A DNA stretch of 18,154 nt from CAZWIT01 sp964533435. Lineage in GTDB: Bacteria; Patescibacteriota; Patescibacteriia; UBA1558; GWA2-36-10. Of this stretch, positions 1 to 5,448 are shown piece by piece. The notes under the pieces are model-generated. The model ran no database searches, was not told the origin of the DNA, and was given only the letters and a program-made list of their open reading frames with translations. The DNA lies in contig CAZHLU010000011.1 in the NCBI GenBank assembly GCA_964533435.1, positions 1 through 18,154 of the forward strand, written 5' to 3'. Position 1 is the first letter of the stretch. Every line of letters begins with the position of its first letter. A program made the translations under genes and the position numbers.

Positions 1-561
1 CGTTACCAAATCACCCAATTTAGCTGCTTGACTACCAAAACCGCACAAACGACTTAAACGATTACGATCAATAATACCACCAAATTTTAATTTATCACCT
101 AAGACAACTAAAAATTGATCCGGATCATTAACCAAATGTTCTTCAATATCAACTCCTGGCTCTAACTTTTTTTGCCATTCTATAATATAGGCATTATTTT
201 GACTAGTGTTTGCTTGTTCAATTTGTTTTAGTTCTGCTCTATATTTTGCTAAAATATCAACTTTACGATTAACTGCTTCTGTATCAGATGGATTTTCCAA
301 ATCAATATTACTCGTAAACAAAATATTTTTTTCTATATACTCTGCTCTTTTTTTTAACCAAACTGGCCAAAATTGTTCATAACCAGCTCTTACCAATAAA
401 GATACAAAATCTAGCTCACCTTGATTTATCATAATCGATTGCCAAAGTTGGTCTTTTTGCAGATCAACCTGACGTTTTTCAGTGGACGTTAAAGTACTAA
501 AATTGGGTTTAGACTCAATTGTTTTAGCTGAATTTTTTTTTAATAAATCTTCAAAAGCCAT
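1..561 (-). CDS. Unknown protein, C-terminus cut by window edge
   Basis: An open frame of 187 codons runs from an ATG at 561 to the left edge without a stop, so the C-terminus lies outside the window. It begins MAFEDLLKKNSAKTIESK. The visible part is hydrophilic, rich in Lys, Glu, Asn and Gln, probably mostly helical, with no signal peptide or membrane segment; a predicted cytoplasmic location follows from that. I recognise no domain. The start lies 6 bases after the stop of the DUF4342 gene, so the two are probably co-transcribed. Codon use (TTA, AAA, GAT) matches the neighbours, which supports a real gene. Confidence in coding is good; function is unknown. Confidence 0.75.
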   Translation of the reverse strand, partial: MAFEDLLKKNSAKTIESKPNFSTLTSTEKRQVDLQKDQLWQSIMINQGELDFVSLLVRAGYEQFWPVWLKKRAEYIEKNILFTSNIDLENPSDTEAVNRKVDILAKYRAELKQIEQANTSQNNAYIIEWQKKLEPGVDIEEHLVNDPDQFLVVLGDKLKFGGIIDRNRLSRLCGFGSQAAKLGDLVT

Positions 562-567
562 GCTTGC

Positions 568-834
568 TTATTTTTTTTGAACAATAATAGTGCAGTTAGT
601 CATTAAAGCAGCCAAAGCGCCGACTGCTGCTAACACTGGCACAAAGACAGCTCCTACTGCCCCCACTGTCAAAGGAAATTCCATTACCACTTTATTATGT
701 TCATTTTTGATAATAATCCGACGAGCATTACCCTCTTTAATAAGTTGTTTTACTTTTTTGACAACTTGTTCACCTGATACTTTAAATTCTTCGTGTTTGC
801 TAGATTGGCTAGCATTTGTTTTTTTAGTAGGCAT
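568..834 (-). CDS. DUF4342 domain protein
   Basis: An 88-residue protein. Residues about 14-86 match what I know of DUF4342: an EEFKVSGEQVVKKVKQLIKEG segment (here from residue 15), a RRIIIKNEHN strand, then a hydrophobic stretch (residues about 53-80, FPLTVGAVGAV through GALAALMTN) and the closing CTIIVQKK. The family is uncharacterised; in other bacteria the domain occurs alone or after a UBA-like helical domain. The Gly/Ala/Val-rich stretch could be a membrane-associated hairpin, but the sequence does not prove it. The first 13 residues are polar linker. It lies just upstream of the unknown gene at 1-561 and 62 bases downstream of the phospholipase-like gene. No Shine-Dalgarno sequence is visible. 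Confidence 0.85.
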   Translation of the reverse strand: MPTKKTNASQSSKHEEFKVSGEQVVKKVKQLIKEGNARRIIIKNEHNKVVMEFPLTVGAVGAVFVPVLAAVGALAALMTNCTIIVQKK

Positions 835-895
835 ATATTTTATATATTAACCGCGTTATTTATTTAAGCATAGCACAAAAAAGCTACAAATGAAA

Positions 896-1756
896 TTATA
901 AACTTGGTTTAAAATCTTTAAAATATTCAGTATTTTGATAACGACAATCACTAAATGGCACTGCTACCATATTAGTTTCCAAACTAGCCGGACCAATTAA
1001 AGTAGCCCAATCATTATCGGCTAACTTTTGCCAATTTATTTGTTGCAAAACATGAGCAGATAAATCAATAGCCTGCTGCAATAAATCTTGGTAAGATTGA
1101 TTATAAACAACACCTGTAACTGGATGATGCCAATTATTCAAATCTTTTAGGTTGTAGTGCTGATAATACTTTTCGCAAAATTTATAACTAAGAGTAAGTA
1201 AGGCTGGTTTATTACGACTAAAAGACAAAAAGGCCCAACTATCTAAATGCTCAGTTACAAATTTGTGTTGCCGAGCACAACGATTAATATTATTATCTGG
1301 CTTAGATATTAATTTATATAAATTTAAAATTTTCTGATTGTATTTAATTTTTGGTCTAATACTAGCAATAGCCGCATCTAAAGCTGTTTCTAAATAATGA
1401 TGAACAAAGGAACCGTGTTTTTTTTCTGCCTCTGGCCCGCCTGACCAATAAATTACCCAGGGATGAAAAATCCTGTCAGTAATTACGTGTGTTACATAAC
1501 CTGCCAAAAAATCACTTAGTATTTTTTGTTCAGACTCCTTTAAGCTTGACCATAAAGAGCAAGAGTTAAAAAATATTTGATCAGTAGCCTCACCGTCCTT
1601 ACCGTGAAGACGATCACTAGTGATTGGTTTTTTAAAAAAATCAAAAAAGAAAATATCAGGCGCTGTTGCCCCATAAAAATAAGCCTCGCCCAGCTTGGGC
1701 ACAAACAAATTCTGAGCCTGACTAGCTATATATTGGTGAGTTCCTTCTTTTGGCAT
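896..1756 (-). CDS. Zinc-dependent phospholipase C-like protein
   Basis: A 286-residue protein resembling the zinc-dependent phospholipase C / S1-P1 nuclease-like family (Zn_dep_PLPC). Visible family features are GTHQYIA near the N-terminus, GATAPDIFFFD, LHGKD, and a helix AGYVTHVITDRIFHPWV; the His and Asp residues in these are the usual zinc ligands. The known fold is all-alpha with a metal cluster, and bacterial members of this short type are mostly unassigned, so hydrolysis of a phosphoester is inferred. No signal peptide is seen, which is unusual for a secreted phospholipase. I start at 1756 (MPKEGTH) rather than at 1810: a TATAAT box at 1766-1771 lies between the two, the family homology begins at 1756, and the extra 18 residues look non-conserved. 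Confidence 0.8.
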   Translation of the reverse strand: MPKEGTHQYIASQAQNLFVPKLGEAYFYGATAPDIFFFDFFKKPITSDRLHGKDGEATDQIFFNSCSLWSSLKESEQKILSDFLAGYVTHVITDRIFHPWVIYWSGGPEAEKKHGSFVHHYLETALDAAIASIRPKIKYNQKILNLYKLISKPDNNINRCARQHKFVTEHLDSWAFLSFSRNKPALLTLSYKFCEKYYQHYNLKDLNNWHHPVTGVVYNQSYQDLLQQAIDLSAHVLQQINWQKLADNDWATLIGPASLETNMVAVPFSDCRYQNTEYFKDFKPSL

Positions 1757-1765
1757 AATATATTT

Positions 1766-1771
1766 ATTATA
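1766..1771 (-). promoter_or_regulatory. Extended -10 box of the phospholipase-like gene
   Basis: On the minus strand the sequence reads TGTTATAAT, a TG-extended consensus -10 element. It ends 9 bases before the ATG at 1756, which would give an almost leaderless mRNA. No good -35 is seen at the expected spacing. The site faces away from the riboswitch promoter on the other strand. Confidence 0.5.
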
Positions 1772-1827
1772 ACATAAATAGACTATTTTAATAAAATCAA
1801 CTATTTCCACCTATTTATAAAAAATAT

Positions 1828-1856
1828 TTGACAAAGAAAAATTAGCTTGTTAAAAT
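1828..1856 (+). promoter_or_regulatory. Promoter of the riboswitch-controlled operon
   Basis: TTGACA at 1828-1833 and TAAAAT at 1851-1856 are separated by exactly 17 bases. The predicted start is near 1863, about 15 bases before the riboswitch P1 stem. Confidence 0.7.
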
Positions 1857-1877
1857 TATTTCACTTTGACAAATTAC

Positions 1878-1995
1878 TTTTATGTAAAACTGATCTTTTA
1901 TGGTCAGTGCTAGGGAAGCCGGTGTAAATCCGGCGCTGTGCCGCAACTGTGATTCGCCTTTGGCGAAAAGTCAGATTACTAGTATTTACATAAAA
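1878..1995 (+). ncRNA. Cobalamin riboswitch aptamer
   Basis: The conserved core is clear: AGGGAAGCCGGTGTAAATCC (1912-1931), followed by GGCGCTGTGCCGCAACTGT (the B12-box region) and AGTCAGA at 1969-1975. The aptamer is closed by a perfect 11-bp P1 stem, TTTTATGTAAA (1878-1888) with TTTACATAAAA (1985-1995). CGCC/GGCG near 1956-1964 forms a further arm. This class binds adenosylcobalamin or related corrinoids and normally switches the downstream gene off when ligand is bound. It lies directly upstream of the transcobalamin-like gene at 2101. Confidence 0.95.
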
Positions 1996-2014
1996 TTAAA
2001 CACCAGTACTCTTC

Positions 2015-2075
2015 GAGCAAGGAGTGGGTTATTTTTTAAAATTAATACCCAACTTGCTCACAGGTTGGTTTTTTT
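2015..2075 (+). terminator. Riboswitch expression platform (terminator/antiterminator)
   Basis: Two mutually exclusive hairpins are visible. The terminator is CCAACTTG (2049-2056), loop CTCA, CAGGTTGG (2061-2068), an 8-bp stem with one G-U pair, followed by seven T (2069-2075). The antiterminator pairs GAGCAAG (2015-2021) with CTTGCTC (2053-2059) and TGGGT (2025-2029) with ACCCA (2047-2051), using up the left arm of the terminator. This fits transcriptional control by the aptamer just upstream; cobalamin binding would be expected to favour the terminator. Confidence 0.85.
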
Positions 2076-2100
2076 AAATATAAATATTTAATATAAATTT

Positions 2101-3885
2101 ATGAAAAAAATTATTATTTGCCTATTAATTATCTGTTTAAGCTTTTCTTGGCTACAAATAAAACCAGTTCAAGCCTATAATCAAAATAGTCTAAGCGAAT
2201 ATCTAAACGCTCATAACACTAGTGCTTGGTCGGTGATGGGACTAGCTGCTTTGGGTGAAAATAATGTTAATGCTAATCACTTAAAAAATATAAGTGCCAA
2301 TGATGCCATTAGTTTAACAGCACCAATCTTGGCTATTACCGCTATTAATCAAAACCCCAGCACTTTTGCCAGTAGTGATTATGTAGCTAGTTTGAAAAAT
2401 TTTTATAGCCAAGGTCAACTAGGCGACCCAGCTCTACTAAATGATGATATTTTTGGTTTACTAGCTTTAGTAGCAGCTGGAGAAAATCCTCAATCTAATT
2501 TAATCAGCGGTTTAAGAGATTACATCATTAGCCAACAAAATACTGATCACGGCTGGGGTTTTATGATTGGCGCTAGCTCTGATACTAATATGACAGCTGC
2601 TGCTATCATGGCCTTAAAGGCTAGCCAGGTAGACTCAAGTAATACTAATTTACAAAATGCTTGGCAATACCTAAGAAGTCAACAACAAGATGATGGTGGA
2701 TTTGCTTATGATAATGCTAGTCAAAATTCAGATGGTGCTTCTACTGCTTGGGTGCTCTGGAGTTTAAATGCTTGGCAAATACCAAGTAGTGAATTTAATA
2801 AAAACGGCAACAATCCAACTAGCTACCTAGAAAATTTACAAAGTAACGAAGGCTATTTTTTATATCAAAGTGGTAGCCAAGTAGATAATTTCACACCAAC
2901 AGTGAGCGCCTACGCTGCTGTTGCCTTAAGTAATCATACTTTACCTATTAGAATCTTGGCGGCCAATCAAAATATTCCTGAATATGATTTTCGTATTGAA
3001 GGTGCAAATAATACTGTTTGCCAAGGTAAAGCAGCTGGTCCCACTGCTTTAGACATTGTGATTAATGCTAGTTCTTTGTGTGGCTTTAATTATCACATAA
3101 CTGAAACTGCTTATGGTCCATATCTTGATCAAATTAATAGTGATGTAGCGAGTGGCTTAATTGGTTGGATGTATTTAGTAAATTATGCATCGCCTAGCGT
3201 GGGTGCGGCCGATTATCAATTAAGCAACACTGACACGGTTTTGTGGTACTTTGGCTCTTACGAATGGCTAGCCAGTCAAATATCAGTTTCTAGTCAGACA
3301 ATAGGCTCTGGAGGGACTATTACTGCCACAGTACAAACTTTTAATAATAATCAGTGGCAAGCTTTAGCAGATGCTACAATTTATTTTGGTGCTCAAAATA
3401 TCACTACTAATGCTCAAGGACAAGCCCAACTAAATATGCCCGATGGCTACTATCGAATCTACGCTGAAGCCAATGACCATATCCGCTCTAATCAAATTTT
3501 AATAACTGTCGGCGAAGCTGCTGGAGAAGATGTTGGTCTAAGTGTAAATATAAATAATGGTCAAACTCCTCCACCAGAAATTGATTTATTATCCTTTGTA
3601 GTAGAGCCTGGTAATATTAATTTTGGAAATCTAAATCCTGGTCAAAATGCCCAAAGAGAAATTCATATAACTAATAATGGCTCGGAGTCAATTAATATTG
3701 CTAGTACTGTTAATGGCGACCAAATCTTTGTTGATAAATTACAAGTGAATAATCAAGCTTGGTCATTATTTAACAATACTGTAGAAGCTGGACAAAGTAT
3801 TAATACCAATTTAAAATTAAGCATCCCTAATAATTATCAAGCTAGTGGCCAAAAAACTGGCACTATTACCTTTTGGTCTAACTAA
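2101..3885 (+). CDS. Secreted transcobalamin-like protein (alpha/alpha toroid + DUF4430)
   Basis: A 594-residue secreted protein. Residues 1-25 form a Sec signal peptide ending VQA. Residues about 28-290 resemble the prenyltransferase/squalene-cyclase alpha/alpha toroid, with repeats such as QQNTDHGWGF (from about 144) and QQQDDGGFAY (from about 194). Residues about 294-390 form a DUF4430 (transcobalamin C-terminal-like) domain with AYGPYLDQIN, GWMYLVN and VLWYFG, plus two Cys that may form a disulphide. Residues about 394-475 and 495-594 look like two beta-sandwich domains. A toroid followed by DUF4430 is the domain order of intrinsic factor, haptocorrin and transcobalamin, which bind cobalamin between the two. 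With the B12 riboswitch upstream, a role in extracellular corrinoid binding is a strong inference; binding itself is not shown. There is no anchor of its own. No Shine-Dalgarno sequence precedes the ATG, which lies 25 bases after the riboswitch T-tract. Confidence 0.88.
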   Translation: MKKIIICLLIICLSFSWLQIKPVQAYNQNSLSEYLNAHNTSAWSVMGLAALGENNVNANHLKNISANDAISLTAPILAITAINQNPSTFASSDYVASLKNFYSQGQLGDPALLNDDIFGLLALVAAGENPQSNLISGLRDYIISQQNTDHGWGFMIGASSDTNMTAAAIMALKASQVDSSNTNLQNAWQYLRSQQQDDGGFAYDNASQNSDGASTAWVLWSLNAWQIPSSEFNKNGNNPTSYLENLQSNEGYFLYQSGSQVDNFTPTVSAYAAVALSNHTLPIRILAANQNIPEYDFRIEGANNTVCQGKAAGPTALDIVINASSLCGFNYHITETAYGPYLDQINSDVASGLIGWMYLVNYASPSVGAADYQLSNTDTVLWYFGSYEWLASQISVSSQTIGSGGTITATVQTFNNNQWQALADATIYFGAQNITTNAQGQAQLNMPDGYYRIYAEANDHIRSNQILITVGEAAGEDVGLSVNINNGQTPPPEIDLLSFVVEPGNINFGNLNPGQNAQREIHITNNGSESINIASTVNGDQIFVDKLQVNNQAWSLFNNTVEAGQSINTNLKLSIPNNYQASGQKTGTITFWSN

Positions 3886-3893
3886 TTAATCAT

Positions 3894-4397
3894 ATGATAA
3901 TATTTTATTTATTAATACTATTTCTATTCCCTAGTACAAAAGTCCAAGCAGCTGGACTACAACTACAACCAACTTCATTTAATATAGAAGTACATGATCA
4001 AGCTGTGCAAACTAAATTAGTAGTAAGCAACCCGGCCAAAGAAATACAATTATTTGAAATTTATGCCGATGATCTAGTAGATTTTATTGATATTAATCCT
4101 AAAACTTTTACTTTGGAATCAGGCACACGCAAAGAAATTTTAATTACTATTAAACCAAATAAAGAAGCTAGTATTACTAATACTAATTTATCAATCACTA
4201 GTCGCCCCTTTGCTATTGAAAATTTTGCTATTAATTCGGCAGCCAAAATACCTATTACTATTAAACAATTAGACCAAAAAACCAAGGCCCAAGCAGCTCC
4301 CCTGCCTATTAATTATATTTTGATTGCTATTATTTTAGGCTTAATACTATATATTAGCTGGTTTAAGTATAAACAAAGGAAAAAGCCCAATAGTTGA
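3894..4397 (+). CDS. Membrane-anchored Ig-like domain protein, partner of the transcobalamin-like protein
   Basis: A 167-residue protein with an N-terminal signal peptide (cleavage after about VQA, residue 19), one predicted beta-sandwich domain (about 22-127; LQLQPTSFNIEVHDQ, then LVVSNPAKEIQLFEIYADDL and FTLESGTRKEILITIKP), a linker, a transmembrane helix at about 139-155 (YILIAIILGLILYISW) and a basic tail KYKQRKKPNS. The predicted topology is extracellular domain, single span, cytoplasmic tail. It starts 8 bases after the stop of the transcobalamin-like gene, so it belongs to the same riboswitch-controlled operon. The upstream protein ends in a similar sandwich domain and lacks an anchor, so this protein may tether it to the membrane. 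I do not recognise a named family beyond a general Ig-like fold. The stop is TGA. Confidence 0.8.
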   Translation: MIIFYLLILFLFPSTKVQAAGLQLQPTSFNIEVHDQAVQTKLVVSNPAKEIQLFEIYADDLVDFIDINPKTFTLESGTRKEILITIKPNKEASITNTNLSITSRPFAIENFAINSAAKIPITIKQLDQKTKAQAAPLPINYILIAIILGLILYISWFKYKQRKKPNS

Positions 4398-4422
4398 CAT
4401 TTTAAAGGTTTTCTCTTATAAT
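4394..4422 (+). promoter_or_regulatory. Consensus promoter of the tRNA-Thr/rpmG/tRNA-Trp unit
   Basis: TTGACA (4394-4399) and TATAAT (4417-4422) with a 17-base spacer match the sigma-70 consensus exactly. The -35 overlaps the stop codon of the preceding gene. The predicted start is near 4429. No intervening gene lies before tRNA-Thr. Confidence 0.8.
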
Positions 4423-4456
4423 TTGGTAGTTATTTATTATTTAATTAGAATTTAGT

Positions 4457-4506
4457 TATAATGCGCCGGAATAGCTTCCCTCGACTCACTTTGTTCGCTC
4501 GGGACA
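4457..4506 (+). other. Partial copy of a tRNA 5' end followed by an imperfect inverted repeat
   Basis: Positions 4457-4476 match 4564-4583 (the bases before and including the start of tRNA-Thr) at 16 of 20 positions, sharing GCCGG and ATAGCT. The match stops there and is followed by an imperfect hairpin bounded by TCCC (4478-4481) and GGGA (4501-4504). There is no anticodon arm or 3' half, so it is not a functional tRNA. It may be a tRNA remnant or part of the precursor leader. Confidence 0.35.
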
Positions 4507-4571
4507 AGTGGTTGATATAAAAAAGCCTTAGTCACTTATTATAACTTAAATAGATATTAAAATCATAACGT

Positions 4572-4647
4572 GCCGGGATAGCTCAGTTGGTAGAGCAACG
4601 GTTTTGTAAACCGTGGGTCGGGGGTTCAATTCCTCTTCCCGGCTCCA
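4572..4647 (+). tRNA. tRNA-Thr (UGU)
   Basis: A 76-nt cloverleaf. The acceptor stem GCCGGGA/TCCCGGC is perfect, the D arm is GCTC/GAGC, and the anticodon stem ACGGT/ACCGT encloses loop TTTGTAA with anticodon TGT. The T arm is GGGGG/CCTCT (two G-U pairs) with loop TTCAATT. The discriminator is T and the 3' CCA is encoded. Confidence 0.95.
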
Positions 4648-4706
4648 TTCAACTTTGTTCTATATTTCCGAAGTAAATAAACAAGTATTATAAATTAAGA
4701 AAATTT

Positions 4707-4862
4707 ATGTCACAAGAAACATTAGCAAAATTAGAGTGTTCTGAATGCCATCAGGTTAATTATCATAGTACTCGCAATAAAAAAACTATCAAAGCAAAAC
4801 TTGAATTGAAAAAATATTGCAAGACTTGTAAAAAACACACTCCACACAAAGAGACTAAATAA
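4707..4862 (+). CDS. rpmG: 50S ribosomal protein L33
   Basis: A 51-residue basic protein typical of bacterial L33 in length and sequence. It has the zinc-ribbon pattern Cys11-x2-Cys14 (CSEC) and Cys38-x2-Cys41 (CKTC), with the central RNKKTIKAKLELKKYC segment and a Lys/His-rich end. It is part of the large ribosomal subunit near the E site. It sits between tRNA-Thr and tRNA-Trp and is probably processed from the same primary transcript, an arrangement common in bacteria. No strong Shine-Dalgarno sequence precedes the ATG. The Cys-plus form suggests zinc binding. Confidence 0.95.
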   Translation: MSQETLAKLECSECHQVNYHSTRNKKTIKAKLELKKYCKTCKKHTPHKETK

Positions 4863-4878
4863 ACACTAGTCTCCTTTT

Positions 4879-4952
4879 GGGGGCGTAGTATAGTGGTAGT
4901 ACAAGGGCCTCCAAAACCTTTAGCGTGGGTTCGATTCCTACCGCCCCTGCCA
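4879..4952 (+). tRNA. tRNA-Trp (CCA)
   Basis: A 74-nt cloverleaf. The acceptor GGGGGCG/CGCCCCT pairs with one G-U at position 1-72; the D arm is GTAT/GTAC; anticodon loop CTCCAAA gives anticodon CCA; the T arm is GTGGG/CCTAC with loop TTCGATT. The discriminator is G73, as expected for bacterial tRNA-Trp, and CCA is encoded. The anticodon stem AGGGC/ACCTT has a C-A mismatch next to the loop. The D and T arms look like those of bacterial tRNA-Gly, but reading the loop as UCC would break the stem. Confidence 0.88.
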
Positions 4953-4958
4953 AAAGAG

Positions 4959-4984
4959 CAAGATATTATCTATCTTGTTTTTTT
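4959..4984 (+). terminator. Terminator of the tRNA/rpmG unit
   Basis: CAAGATA (4959-4965), loop TTATC, TATCTTG (4971-4977), a perfect 7-bp stem followed by seven T. It starts 6 bases after the tRNA-Trp CCA end. Confidence 0.85.
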
Positions 4985-4988
4985 GTAT

Positions 4989-5016
4989 AAAAAAAGAGAG
5001 AGCTGGTCAGGCTCTC
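4989..5016 (-). terminator. Terminator of the minus-strand RNA unit
   Basis: On the minus strand GAGAGC (5016-5011), a 7-base loop and GCTCTC (5003-4998) are followed within two bases by seven T (4995-4989). Confidence 0.8.
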
Positions 5017-5019
5017 CTC

Positions 5020-5040
5020 TCCACCGCAGTGGAGTTTTTC
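5020..5040 (+). terminator. Possible plus-strand backup terminator
   Basis: CTCCAC (5019-5024 region), loop CGCA, GTGGAG and then five T. On the plus strand this could stop readthrough from the tRNA unit; on the minus strand the same stem is part of the structured RNA. Confidence 0.35.
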
Positions 5041-5054
5041 GACCCGGGATGGTA

Positions 5055-5201
5055 TTACATCCCGAAGAGATGGAAGTGACTGCAGAGCCACAGGGCTCCA
5101 CACGCCAGGACTGCACCGATCGCAGCGATGGTTATGGCGCGACCACAATCACCGGCGACTTCCAGCGAAGTCCTGTTCTCGAAATAGTCCGTGTTAAACA
5201 T
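5055..5201 (-). CDS. Possible 48-residue membrane peptide inside the structured RNA
   Basis: An ATG at 5201 opens a 48-codon frame ending in TAA. The peptide has a polar N-terminal half (MFNTDYFENRTSLEV) and a hydrophobic stretch at about 22-40 (AITIAAIGAVLACGALWLC) that could span a membrane. A weak GTGAG lies 6 bases upstream as a possible Shine-Dalgarno sequence. Codons are GC-rich (GCC, CTG, ATC, CTC), unlike every neighbouring gene, which argues either for chance reading of a structured RNA or for recent acquisition. No homologue is recognised. Low confidence that it is translated. Confidence 0.3.
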   Translation of the reverse strand: MFNTDYFENRTSLEVAGDCGRAITIAAIGAVLACGALWLCSHFHLFGM

Positions 5202-5267
5202 TGGACACTCACTTTCGACTGGGGGAACTATTTGTTAGGAGAATGGCTCCCAACGTTACATATTTAT

Positions 5268-5296
5268 ATTATATCATATTTAGCCATTTTTGTCAA
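5268..5296 (-). promoter_or_regulatory. Perfect consensus promoter of the minus-strand RNA
   Basis: On the minus strand TTGACA (5296-5291), a 17-base spacer and TATAAT (5273-5268), with TG one base upstream of the -10 (TGATATAAT). Both boxes are exact consensus and the -10 is extended. The start is predicted near 5261. Confidence 0.85.
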
Positions 5297-5322
5297 TATT
5301 AAACAAAAACAGGCAATATATC

Positions 5323-5351
5323 TTGACAAAAGACATTTTTTGTATTATACT
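5323..5351 (+). promoter_or_regulatory. Promoter of the DEAD-box helicase gene
   Basis: TTGACA (5323-5328), 17-base spacer, TATACT (5346-5351). The start is predicted near 5358, giving a leader of about 90 nt. It is divergent from the RNA promoter at 5268-5296. Confidence 0.75.
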
Positions 5352-5368
5352 CATATATTCTAATTAAC

Positions 5369-5448
5369 TTTAGCTGAAACAACAGCTAAAACTCGAATCT
5401 TTTGTGTCATTGTGTGGCCCACCAGAACCTCGGGTTACACATTTTTTT
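5369..5448 (+). promoter_or_regulatory. Structured leader of the helicase gene with attenuator-like hairpin
   Basis: Two hairpins fill the leader. The first is TTTAGCTG (5369-5376), loop AAACAA, CAGCTAAA (5383-5390). The second is GTGTGGCCC (5412-5420) with GGGTTACAC (5432-5440), 9 pairs including two G-U, followed after one A by seven T (5442-5448) directly abutting the ATG at 5449. The second looks like an intrinsic terminator placed before the gene and suggests attenuation or autoregulation. Confidence 0.55.

Larger units (their letters stand above)
4989..5261 (-). ncRNA. Unidentified structured RNA with its own promoter and terminator
   Basis: This minus-strand unit of about 273 nt is bounded by a consensus promoter (5268-5296) and an intrinsic terminator (4989-5016). 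It is visibly GC-rich in an AT-rich surrounding. Hairpins readable on the minus strand include GTTGGGAG/CTCCTAAC close to the 5' end, AAATAGT/ACTATTT, GACTTC/GAAGTC with loop GCTG, GAGCC/GGCTC, GGGATG/CATCCC, CTCCAC/GTGGAG, and the terminator stem. I looked for RNase P RNA, tmRNA and SRP RNA signatures and did not recognise any; 6S RNA has no primary-sequence signature and was judged only on overall layout. A 48-codon frame (5055-5201) lies inside, so it could instead be the mRNA of a small membrane protein. That this segment is transcribed is well supported; its class is not. Confidence 0.6.

Noticed and set aside
1900..2091. A 63-codon plus-strand frame over the riboswitch
   Set aside because: It runs through the conserved cobalamin aptamer and terminator; the RNA structure explains the sequence.
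4395..4397. UGA recoded as glycine, as in some CPR lineages
   Set aside because: TGA acts as a sensible stop after a basic membrane tail here, and no conserved gene in the window contains an in-frame TGA.
4879..4952. Reading the tRNA as tRNA-Gly (UCC)
   Set aside because: Shifting the loop by one base breaks the anticodon stem, and the G73 discriminator and CGCCCCTGCCA end fit tRNA-Trp.
4893..5363. A long plus-strand frame crossing tRNA-Trp and the GC-rich region
   Set aside because: It reads through the tRNA, a terminator and the divergent promoter of the minus-strand RNA, with no protein-like features.
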